From NCBI RefSeq assembly GCF_036388275.1, contig NZ_DASVSF010000002.1:343008-407007 (forward strand): a stretch of 64,000 nucleotides of DNA, read 5' to 3'. Position numbers and translations under genes: made by a program. The notes under the pieces are model-generated. The model made no database searches. It saw only the letters and a program-made list of their open reading frames with translations, and was not told the origin of the DNA. Positions 45,727 through 53,590 of the stretch are shown here, piece after piece. This DNA is from Longimicrobium sp. Lineage in GTDB: Bacteria; Gemmatimonadota; Gemmatimonadetes; Longimicrobiales; Longimicrobiaceae. Numbering within the stretch: the first letter of the stretch is position 1; every line of letters starts with the position of its first letter.

Positions 45727-46878
45727 ATGCGGATGCTGGTGCTGGGGGCGGGCCTTCAGGGCTCTGCCTGTGCCTACGACCTCCTTGCCCACACGGAGCA
45801 CGACGTCGTTCTTGCCGACCTGAACGTCGACAACCTCCCCGCGTTTCTGCAGCCGTACATCGGCGGGCGGCTGACGCCTGTTGCAGTTGACGCCAACGAC
45901 CGCACAGGAATTCGCCGGGTGATGGAGGGGGTGTCGGCCACCATGAGCGCCTTCCCCTACTACTTCAACCTGGGGATGAGCGTGGCGGCGGTGGAGGCGG
46001 GCTCGCACTTCTGCGACCTGGGCGGCAACACCGACATCGTGCTCGAGCAGAAGCAGGTGACCCCCCGCGCGGCCGCGGCGGGGGTGAGCGTGATCCCCGA
46101 CTGCGGGCTGGCGCCGGGGATGGTGAACATCCTGGCCGAGCACGGCATCCGGCAGCTGGACGTGGTGCGCAAGGTCACCATCAAGGTGGGCGGCCTGCCG
46201 CAGAAGCCGCAGCGGCCGCTGAACTACCAGGTGGTGTACAGCCTGGAGGGTGTGCTGGACTACTACACCACGCTTTCGTGGGTCGTCCGCGACGGCAAGC
46301 AGATGCAGGTGAAGGCGCTGTCGGAGATCGAGGAGCTCGAGTTTCCCGGTGCCGGCACGCTGGAGGCCTTCCACACGGCGGGCGGCCTGTCGACGATGGC
46401 GCAGCGGTACGAGGGGATGATCCCCACGATGGAGTACAAGACGCTGCGCTACCCCGGCCACGCGAAGATGATGGAGGCCATGCGCGACATCGGCCTGTTC
46501 GGGCTGGATCCGGTGAACGTGAAGGGGGTGCCGGTGGTGCCGCGCGACCTGTTCATCGCCACGGTGGGGCCCACGCTGCGCAAGGACTACCGGGAAAGCC
46601 CGGACCTGGTGGCGCTCCGGGTAGAGGTGGAGGGCACCGACAAGGGCGACGACGTGCTGCTTCGCTTCGACCTGCTGGACCGGTACGACGCCGACACCGG
46701 CATCACGGCCATGATGCGCACCACGGGCTACTCGCTGGCCATCACCGGCGCCCTGCAGGCCGCGGGCAAGATCAAGCCGGGCGTATGGACCCCCGACGAA
46801 GCGATGCCGGCGCGCGAGTACATCGCGGCGTTGGCGGAGCGCGGCGTGGTGATCCAGGAGAGCCGCGTCGTCCGGTAG
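45727..46878 (+). CDS. Saccharopine dehydrogenase family protein
   Basis: 383 residues from ATG 45727. Rossmann motif 'MLVLGAGLQGSACAYDLLAH' at the very N-terminus, 'FCDLGGNTDIVLEQ' and 'VIPDCGLAPGMVNILAEH' in the central domain, as in saccharopine/lysine-6-dehydrogenase-type enzymes. Probably a NAD(P)-dependent dehydrogenase of an amino acid such as lysine; the substrate is not certain. Own promoter and a very strong terminator. Confidence 0.88.
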   Translation: MRMLVLGAGLQGSACAYDLLAHTEHDVVLADLNVDNLPAFLQPYIGGRLTPVAVDANDRTGIRRVMEGVSATMSAFPYYFNLGMSVAAVEAGSHFCDLGGNTDIVLEQKQVTPRAAAAGVSVIPDCGLAPGMVNILAEHGIRQLDVVRKVTIKVGGLPQKPQRPLNYQVVYSLEGVLDYYTTLSWVVRDGKQMQVKALSEIEELEFPGAGTLEAFHTAGGLSTMAQRYEGMIPTMEYKTLRYPGHAKMMEAMRDIGLFGLDPVNVKGVPVVPRDLFIATVGPTLRKDYRESPDLVALRVEVEGTDKGDDVLLRFDLLDRYDADTGITAMMRTTGYSLAITGALQAAGKIKPGVWTPDEAMPAREYIAALAERGVVIQESRVVR

Positions 46879-46895
46879 ACGGCGAGTGCGTAAGT

Positions 46896-46932
46896 GCGAA
46901 GAGGGCCCGGCGAATCGCCGGGCCCTCTTCGC
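46896..46932 (+). terminator. Strong hairpin terminator
   Basis: A perfect 16-bp stem, GCGAAGAGGGCCCGGC (46896-46911) with GCCGGGCCCTCTTCGC (46917-46932), loop GAATC. No U run follows. Its downstream flank (TTCTTCGCGTCCACGG type) is repeated at ~48046-48083. Confidence 0.7.
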
Positions 46933-47400
46933 GTCCACGGACATCTGTCCTCCAGAGGTCGCGCCCTGACCCGCGAAGCCGAGCGGGGCGACTTCTGCAG
47001 TGGTTCAGCAGGTGTGGCGCGTGCGACGGGCGCCCCCCATCCCCAGCCCTTCCCCCGCAAACTGCGCGGGGGAAGGGAGCCAGCCCGGCGCATCACCTCA
47101 ACACCTTTCGCAGCGCCAAACCCTGTCATCCTGAGCCCCAAGCGCACCGTACCAGCCCACACACCCTACCTCGCGGGGCAAAGGATCTAGCTGCGGACGC
47201 CTTGGAACTTGGGCGCGGCAGCGGGCAACCGTGCAGAGGCCGCGACGACCGAGGGGTTCGACGGGGTCCGGCGCATTCGCCGGCTGCCCTCTCCCCCGGC
47301 CCCTCTCCCGCAAGCGGGAGAGGGGCGAATTCGATCCCGCTTCGGCGGTAGTGGCGCACAGCGCTGGGTCATCAGATCCGGAACGCCACGGTACGTGCAT
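46933..47400. repeat. Intergenic repeat cluster (families A and D)
   Basis: Family A at 47047-47077 (CCCTTCCCCCGC / GCGGGGGAAGGG) and 47300-47325 (CCCCTCTCCCGC-AA-GCGGGAGAGGGG followed by GCGAATTCGATC). Family D at ~47105-47215 ('TGTCATCCTGAGCCCCAAGC' to 'AAAGGATCTAGC' and 'CTTGGGCGCGGCAGCG'). The first 50 bases repeat near 48046. No gene. Confidence 0.75.
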
Positions 47401-47454
47401 GGCTAGCGCGCCTTTCACACTGTGGCGACGCGGGGCTGCGGGAACTTTGATTGA

Positions 47455-47475
47455 TGTCGTACGTAGTATGCGACA
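47455..47475. promoter_or_regulatory. Imperfect palindrome upstream of the Xre-type gene
   Basis: TGTCGTACGT-A-GTATGCGACA: the five outer bases (TGTCG/CGACA) match exactly and one inner position also pairs. It is ~93 bases upstream of the HTH antitoxin-like gene, in an A+T-richer stretch, and could be its autoregulatory operator. Confidence 0.35.
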
Positions 47476-47567
47476 CGGGTGGGGAGAAAACACGCATCAC
47501 TTCTCGCATTTCTTCGTTCCTGCGCGCGACACTATCCTTGCCCTGAGTCCTTTCGGAGGTAATCTTC

Positions 47568-48035
47568 ATGAGCCTTGAGGACGTTCGCGAGCCCGGCAGG
47601 ACGGCACGGGTGATCGTGCGTGATTTTCAGCCGGAGCGCGGAGTAGCGGTCCTCGAATTCAATCGCAAGCGGGTGCGGTACACTCGGGACAAAACCGCAG
47701 AACAGGTGATTGCGATGGCTGACTACCTGCGGGCGCGCCGCGGCTTTTCCACCGACCAGGAGATGGCGCAACTGCTTGGCGTCCATCGGTCGCGGCTGAT
47801 CGCCTGGAAACAGGGCGCCGACGTGCCGAATCCGCAGAACCGCCAGCTGCTGTCGCACCTCGCGGTCGTCGTCCAGGAACTCGCGGAGTTCCTGGACCCG
47901 GACGTCATCCCCGACTGGCTGATGACCGAGCAGCACACGCTGGCCGGGCGCACTCCCGTCCAGGCGCTGCGAGAGGGGTCGCTGGCCGACGTGCTTCAGG
48001 CCGTCAATGCAACGGAACACGGCGCCTTTGTCTGA
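47568..48035 (+). CDS. Xre/MbcA/ParS-type antitoxin-like HTH protein (orphan)
   Basis: 155 residues from ATG 47568 (GGAGGT seven bases upstream). A central HTH 'STDQEMAQLLGVHRSRLIAW' lies at ~62-81. The C-terminal 'IPDWLMTEQHTLAGRTPVQA' followed by 'LREGSLADVLQAVNATEHGA' matches the DUF2384/MbcA-ParS-Xre toxin-binding domain (W-L, L-x-G-x-x-P). Such proteins normally neutralise a RES-domain NAD-degrading toxin encoded next door; here repeats follow immediately and no toxin frame exists. The first ~45 residues are a beta-rich extension. Confidence 0.75.
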   Translation: MSLEDVREPGRTARVIVRDFQPERGVAVLEFNRKRVRYTRDKTAEQVIAMADYLRARRGFSTDQEMAQLLGVHRSRLIAWKQGADVPNPQNRQLLSHLAVVVQELAEFLDPDVIPDWLMTEQHTLAGRTPVQALREGSLADVLQAVNATEHGAFV

Positions 48036-48407
48036 TGGCTGGGCGTTCTTCGCGTCCACGGGGTCTGTCATCCAGAGGCCCAGGCGCCCCAGACCTACCC
48101 GTAGCACACCCGTGCGGGCCGAAGGATCTTGCTAGCGTCACGTAAAAACCTGGGCGCGGCAGCGGCGACGGAATCGTGGGTCTCGGGTTCCGGAGCAGGC
48201 GACGCGGGGGCGGCTCTGGATGCGCTTCGATCAGTCCGGCGCAGTCCCCGGCTGCCCTCTTCCCCCGCCCCTCTCCCGCAAGCGGGAGAGGGGCGAATTC
48301 GATCGCGCTTCGAATAGGTCCGGCGCGCGCCGGGATTCGGAAGATCCATCTGCTCCCTCGGTGGGGACCATCCCATCGTAGGCGGGTTCGCCCGGCCCCG
48401 GCCCCGG
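48036..48407. repeat. Intergenic repeats (families D and A)
   Basis: Family D at ~48046-48160 ('TCTTCGCGTCCACGGGGTCT', 'GTCATCCAGAGGCCCAGG', 'GCCGAAGGATCTTGC', 'CTGGGCGCGGCAGCGG'); family A at 48268-48293 followed by GCGAATTCGATCGCGCTTCG. The order D then A is the same as at 47.1-47.3 kb, so the two blocks are duplicates flanking the antitoxin gene. Confidence 0.75.
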
Positions 48408-48416
48408 TGGTATACT
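48408..48416 (+). promoter_or_regulatory. Extended -10 promoter for the PBP gene
   Basis: TGG-TATACT: an extended -10 (TG one base before the hexamer TATACT at 48411-48416), one mismatch from TATAAT. No good -35 is visible, which extended -10 promoters do not need. Start near 48423, ~58 bases before the gene. Confidence 0.5.
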
Positions 48417-48480
48417 CCGTGACGGAGCAGGCCGGCGATTCCATGGCCTGAGCATCCCCCGGAGCCCATCTCCCAAGCGA

Positions 48481-51165
48481 ATGCCCGATCCCGCCGGCGC
48501 ACCCGAGCCCGAGAACGTCTACCACAAGGGGTACTTCCCCCGCGTCCGCGAGAAGCTGGCGCGGACGGTGGATGCCGTGCGGCTTCTGGTCACGCATCCC
48601 GCCCGGGTGCCGTCCGCGGCAGGGGCGTGGCTGGGCGAGCAGCTGGAGAGGGATGCGCTCTTCTTTCAGGCGTGGCTGTTCGGTGGATGGGCGGTCATCA
48701 AGGCCGGCTTTCGCGCGGGTGGGCGCGGGCTGCGGCATCCCGTGCACCGGCGGTGGATCCTGGGCCTGATCGCCCTTATCGCCCTCCTTCCCGGCTTCAC
48801 CTGGCAGCGGTGCGGCTTCCGCGGCTGCCCCGACGTCGGCAAGCTGGCTGCGCTGCAGCCCGGCGGCGCCGCGCGGGTGTACGACGCCCGCGGCCAGCTG
48901 CTGGCCGAGCTGGCGCCCACGCGCTGGGCGGTGGTGCCGCTGGCCGACCTTCCGCCCTACGTGGCGCAGGCGTTCGTCGCTGTCGAAGACCAGAACTTCT
49001 ACGAGCACCACGGCGTGCACTGGCCGCGGTTCATCGCGCAGTCCGTCAAGAACCTGATCCCCGGCGGGCGAAGCCAGGGCGCCAGCACCATCAGCATGCA
49101 GGTGGCGCGGAACGTGTTTCCCGACCGCCTTCCCGCCGCCGACCGCAGCGTCAAGCGCAAGGTCCTGGAAATCCGCGTCGCGAAAGAGATCGAGCAGCGC
49201 TACAGCAAGGCGCAGATCCTTCAGACGTACCTGAACAACATCTACTTCGGCGAGGGCGTCTACGGCATCGAGTCCGCCGCGCGCATCTACTTCGGCAAGC
49301 ACGCGTCGCAGCTCAAGATGTCGGAGGCGGCGCTGCTGGCCGGGCTGCCCAAGGCGCCCACCCACTACAGCCCGCGGCGCAACATGGCCCGCTCCGTCCA
49401 GCGCCGGAACCTGGTGCTGTCGCTGATGGCCGCGCAGGGCCGCATCACCGCCGGCCAGGCGCGCGCCTCCAAGGATGCGGAGGTGCGGCTGGCGCGGCTG
49501 CGGCCCGAGGCGCGGCTCCGCACGCGCTTTCCCTACTTCGTGGAGCATGCGCGGCGGATGCTGGAGGCGGAGCTGGGGCTGGCGCTGTACGCGGGCGGCC
49601 TGCGCATTCACACCACGCTGGATCCGCGCATCCAGCGTGCGGCGGAGCAGAACGTGGAGGCGCAGGTGCGGGCGATCGAGAACGGACGCTTCGGGCGATT
49701 CACCGGCCCGCGGAGGGCGGCGTACCGCGACTCCACCGAGACGCCGTACCTGCAGGGCGCGGCGATGGTGATGAGCGCCCGGACGGGCGACGTGCTGGCC
49801 CTGGTCGGCGGGCGCTCGTACGACGAGTCGGCGTTCGACCGGATGACGCAGGGGCTGCGGCAGCCGGGATCGGCGTTCAAGCCGTTCGTCTACGCCGCCG
49901 CCGTCGCCGAGGGCGTCACCCCGACGGACCGGGTGGTGGACGACACCGTGCGCCGCGAGCTGCCGGGCGGCGAGGTATGGACGCCGCGCAATTTCGACGG
50001 CCGCTACCGGGGCGCGGTGACCGTCCGCACCTCGCTGCGTCAGTCCATCAACACCATCGCCGTCAAGCTGGCGGAGCAGGCGGGGCTGGACGACGTGGAG
50101 CAGGTGGCCCGGCGCGCCGGCATCACCCGCGACATCCCGCCGCTCCCCTCGATCGCGATCGGCGCCACGGCGGTCCGGCCGATGGAGCTGGTTCGCGCCT
50201 ACACGCCGTTCGCCACGCTGGGCGACCGCGTGGAGCCGCGCTTCGTCACGCGCGTGGAAGACCGCGACGGCAAGGTGGTCTGGCGCGCGCGGGTCAAGCG
50301 GCGGCGGGTGATGGACCGCGGCGTCGCCTTCGTGGTGACCACCATGCTGCGCGGCGCCATCGACCGGGGAACGGGGACCGCCGCCCGCGCCGCGCTGGGC
50401 GCCGGCATCCCGGCCGCGGGAAAGACGGGGACGACGAACGACGCCACCGACGCCTGGTTCGTGGGATTCACCCCCGACCTCGTCGCCGCCGTGTGGTTCG
50501 GGTTCGACCGGCCGCGCACCATCATCCGCCAGGGATCGGGCGGCACGCTGGCCGCGCCGGTATGGGGACGCATCATGCGCGTGGCGCAGCCCGGGACACC
50601 GGAGCCGTGGAAGGCCCCGGGTGGCGTCGTCCGGCGCACCGTGGCCGTGTCGGGCGACCGGGTGATCGCCCCCGGGTGCCGGGCGCGGGGCCCCACGTAC
50701 GAGGAGTTCTTCCTGCGCAGGCACGTGCCCGCCGGCATCTGCCCGCGGGGGCGGCGGCGCGAGGACGCGGGATGGTGGGAGCGCGTAGGCGAGTCCGTCC
50801 GCACCTCCGCGGGCGAGTGGGCGCGCGAGGCGTGGGACGACGTTCGCGCCCGTGCCCGCCGCGCCGTCGGCGCCGAGGACGAGGTCGATCGCGACGCAGG
50901 CACGCGGCCGCCCACCCGGGAGGACGCGCCCCGCCCCGAGCCGGTGGAGGCCCCCGCCGCGCCGCTCCCCGACCCGGCTCCGGCGCCGGAGGACGAGCCG
51001 CGCGACACGATCCGCATCGAGGACATCGCCCCGTCCGCACCCAGGGACACGCTGTTCATCCCGGACCCTGCGGAGGAGGCGCCGCCTGCGCCTCCCGTCG
51101 CCGTTCCGCCTGCGGATTCCATCGGTGGGGCAGCGCCTTCCCCGCCGCGGGACGTGGCACGGTGA
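48481..51165 (+). CDS. Class A penicillin-binding protein (PBP1A type)
   Basis: 894 residues from ATG 48481. A ~95-residue cytoplasmic tail precedes one membrane helix ('WILGLIALIALLPGF'). The glycosyltransferase domain has catalytic Glu169 in 'AVEDQNFYEHHGV' and 'GASTISMQVARN'. The transpeptidase domain has S464-x-x-K467 in 'GSAFKPFVYAA', S-I-N in 'SINTIAVKLAEQ', and K648-T-G in 'AAGKTGTTNDATD'. It polymerises and cross-links peptidoglycan in the periplasm. The last ~170 residues are a Pro/Ala/Glu-rich, probably disordered, tail. All catalytic residues are present. Confidence 0.95.
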   Translation: MPDPAGAPEPENVYHKGYFPRVREKLARTVDAVRLLVTHPARVPSAAGAWLGEQLERDALFFQAWLFGGWAVIKAGFRAGGRGLRHPVHRRWILGLIALIALLPGFTWQRCGFRGCPDVGKLAALQPGGAARVYDARGQLLAELAPTRWAVVPLADLPPYVAQAFVAVEDQNFYEHHGVHWPRFIAQSVKNLIPGGRSQGASTISMQVARNVFPDRLPAADRSVKRKVLEIRVAKEIEQRYSKAQILQTYLNNIYFGEGVYGIESAARIYFGKHASQLKMSEAALLAGLPKAPTHYSPRRNMARSVQRRNLVLSLMAAQGRITAGQARASKDAEVRLARLRPEARLRTRFPYFVEHARRMLEAELGLALYAGGLRIHTTLDPRIQRAAEQNVEAQVRAIENGRFGRFTGPRRAAYRDSTETPYLQGAAMVMSARTGDVLALVGGRSYDESAFDRMTQGLRQPGSAFKPFVYAAAVAEGVTPTDRVVDDTVRRELPGGEVWTPRNFDGRYRGAVTVRTSLRQSINTIAVKLAEQAGLDDVEQVARRAGITRDIPPLPSIAIGATAVRPMELVRAYTPFATLGDRVEPRFVTRVEDRDGKVVWRARVKRRRVMDRGVAFVVTTMLRGAIDRGTGTAARAALGAGIPAAGKTGTTNDATDAWFVGFTPDLVAAVWFGFDRPRTIIRQGSGGTLAAPVWGRIMRVAQPGTPEPWKAPGGVVRRTVAVSGDRVIAPGCRARGPTYEEFFLRRHVPAGICPRGRRREDAGWWERVGESVRTSAGEWAREAWDDVRARARRAVGAEDEVDRDAGTRPPTREDAPRPEPVEAPAAPLPDPAPAPEDEPRDTIRIEDIAPSAPRDTLFIPDPAEEAPPAPPVAVPPADSIGGAAPSPPRDVAR

Positions 51166-51367
51166 ATGCTTCCGCTTCCTTCGCTTGCGGTGCCCGTCCG
51201 TCCAGGGCCGGCGCCACGGCGGGGCGCGGCCACCGCGTTGCCCCTCCGTCCCGCGCGCGTAGATTCACGCGCGGGCGAGAAATATCCGAAAAAGCAGGTC
51301 AGGGCCGCCGCGCACGCTTCCAGGCACGCGGCGCGCCGACGCGTGTGCACCGTCCATCCGACACTTG

Positions 51368-53590
51368 ATGTCCGTTTTTCCGCCGTTCGCGCTCCTGCGC
51401 CGTCCGCACGCCTGGCTGCGGACGGCCATCGTCCTGTGCGCGCTGCTCGGGGCCGCCGCGTGCGCCGCCAACCAGGCGGCGACGGGGCCGCTGCCGCAGT
51501 TCGCGCAGTACGAGGGCGAGGACGTGCGCTCGGTGAAGTTCGAGGGCGAGCTGGTGGTGCCGGAGGATTCGCTGCGCAGCGTGATCACCACGCGCGTGTC
51601 GCGGTGCAGTGCGCTGGGCGTTCTTCCCTTCTGCATCGGCAGCTTCGGCAAGGACGACTACCACCTGGACCTGGCCGTCCTGAGCCGCGACGTGGCCCGC
51701 ATTCAGCTGGTGCACCGCGACTTCGGCTACTACGGCACCCGCGTGGTGCCCGTGGTGGACGAGGCGCCGGAAGACGGCGTGAACGTCACCTTTCGCGTGG
51801 AGGCGGGCGACCTGGTGACCCTCACCGGGCTGGCCGTCACCGGCATCGACCACGTCGACGGGGTCGACGCGCTCTCCGGACGGCTGCCGCTGAAGGAGGG
51901 AGAGCCCTTCCGCCGCAACGACTTTCTGGCCTCCGTCGACACCGTTCGCAACTGGCTGCTGAACCGGGGCTACGCGTACGCCCAGGTGCTGCGCAACTAC
52001 GAGATCGACACCATCGCCGACGTGGCCCGGGTGGAGCTGGCCGCCGCGCCGGGGCCGGTGGTGACGGTGGACAGCATTCACATCGTGGGCCTGTACCGGC
52101 TGGACCCCGGCACCGTGCGGCAGCAGTTGGCCATCCGCCGGGGGGCGCGCCTGCGCGGGGCAGACCTGGCGCGCAGCCAGCGGAGCCTGTTCGACCTGGA
52201 GCTGGTGAGCTTCGCCGCGGTGGAGGTGGCGCCCGAGCGGCTGCAGGTGACGCCCGACAGCATGGAGCTGGACGCCGACAGCATCGGCAGCACCGTGCTG
52301 GTGCGCGTGGTGGAGGCGCCCCGCTACGCCGCCGACATCGCCCTGGGCTACGGCACCCTCGACTGCCTGCGGGCGCAGGGCCGCAACCTTGACCGCAACT
52401 TCCTGGGCGGCGCGCGGCGGCTGGAGGTGAACGGGCTGATCGCCAAGGTGGGCGTCGCCGACCCGGTGAACGGGCTGGAGCGCTCGCTGTGCCCGGCCTT
52501 CGATCCCGAAAAGCGCACCACCGACACCGACTCGCTGATCGCGGATGCGCTGAACTACCGGCTGGCCGCCAACTTCCTTCAGCCGCGGCTGCTTGCCACG
52601 CAGACCAGCCTGGTGGCGGGGCTGTTCACCGAGCAGGTGTCGGAGCTGGACCTGTACGTCCGCAGCGCCACCGGCGCGGAGGTGGGCGTGGTGCGGCAGG
52701 TGCTTCCGCAGACGCTGGCCTCGCTGACGCTGGACGTGCAGCGCGGGCGCACCCAGGCCAGCGACTACTTCTTCTGCATCGCCTTCGAGGTCTGCGAGCG
52801 CGAAGACATCCAGGCGGTGCAGCGAAGCCGGTGGAGCAACTCGGTGCAGCTGGGGCTGACGCAGAACCGGGTGCGGCTGGACCCGTTCGCCTCGGGCGGG
52901 CACCAGTTCCGCACCACGATGGATTTCGCCTCGCCCCTGCTGGGCTCCGAAGACGAGTACCTGCGGCTGATGGCCGACGGCATCATCCACCGCGAGCTTC
53001 GCGAGGACGTGGTGCTTTCGCTGCGGCTGATGGGCGGCACCTTCTTCACCGGCCTGCTGAACGACGAAACGGGGTACATTCCCCCCGAGCAGCGGTTCTA
53101 CGGCGGCGGCCCCACGGGGGTGCGCGGCTTCCGCTTCAACGAGCTGGGGCCGACGGTTTACGTGGCCCGCCCCCAGCGTCGGGGCGACGAGGGCTTCGAG
53201 GTCGACACCGTGCGCTCGTCCACCGGGGGCACGCGCACGCTGCTGGCCACCACCGAGGTCAGCTTTCCCATCCCCATCTTCACCCGCTTCAACGTGCGCG
53301 GCGCCGCCTTCCTGGACGCCGGGCAGGTGTGGGACACGCGCGACACGCTGATCTCGCGGCCGGGCATCCGCATCACCCCCGGCGTGGGCGGGCGCTTCGC
53401 CACGCCGGTGGGGCCGTTCCGCCTGGACGTGGCCTACAACCCGTACCAGCCGGAGCCCGGCCCGCTGTACGGCATCACCGAAAGCGGCGACCTGATCGAG
53501 ATGCCCCTGCTGCGCGAGTTCCGGCGGCGGCGCGAGGGGAGCTGGCTGAACCGGCTGGTGCTGCAGGTTTCGCTGGGGAACGCCCTGTGA
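51368..53590 (+). CDS. Omp85-family outer-membrane protein (BamA/TamA-like)
   Basis: 740 residues from ATG 51368. The signal region ends in 'LCALLGAAACAANQ', with a possible lipobox Cys. POTRA-like alpha/beta repeats follow ('VRSVKFEGELVVPEDSLRSV', 'VDSIHIVGLYRLDPGTVRQQ'), then the C-terminal 16-strand barrel with 'FYGGGPTGVRGFRFNELGP' (the Omp85 G-x-x-x-(V/I)-R-G-(F/Y) signature) and 'GVGGRFATPVGPFRLDVAYN'. It should insert or translocate proteins at the outer membrane. The TamB-like gene overlaps its stop, so TamA is more likely than BamA. Confidence 0.92.
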   Translation: MSVFPPFALLRRPHAWLRTAIVLCALLGAAACAANQAATGPLPQFAQYEGEDVRSVKFEGELVVPEDSLRSVITTRVSRCSALGVLPFCIGSFGKDDYHLDLAVLSRDVARIQLVHRDFGYYGTRVVPVVDEAPEDGVNVTFRVEAGDLVTLTGLAVTGIDHVDGVDALSGRLPLKEGEPFRRNDFLASVDTVRNWLLNRGYAYAQVLRNYEIDTIADVARVELAAAPGPVVTVDSIHIVGLYRLDPGTVRQQLAIRRGARLRGADLARSQRSLFDLELVSFAAVEVAPERLQVTPDSMELDADSIGSTVLVRVVEAPRYAADIALGYGTLDCLRAQGRNLDRNFLGGARRLEVNGLIAKVGVADPVNGLERSLCPAFDPEKRTTDTDSLIADALNYRLAANFLQPRLLATQTSLVAGLFTEQVSELDLYVRSATGAEVGVVRQVLPQTLASLTLDVQRGRTQASDYFFCIAFEVCEREDIQAVQRSRWSNSVQLGLTQNRVRLDPFASGGHQFRTTMDFASPLLGSEDEYLRLMADGIIHRELREDVVLSLRLMGGTFFTGLLNDETGYIPPEQRFYGGGPTGVRGFRFNELGPTVYVARPQRRGDEGFEVDTVRSSTGGTRTLLATTEVSFPIPIFTRFNVRGAAFLDAGQVWDTRDTLISRPGIRITPGVGGRFATPVGPFRLDVAYNPYQPEPGPLYGITESGDLIEMPLLREFRRRREGSWLNRLVLQVSLGNAL

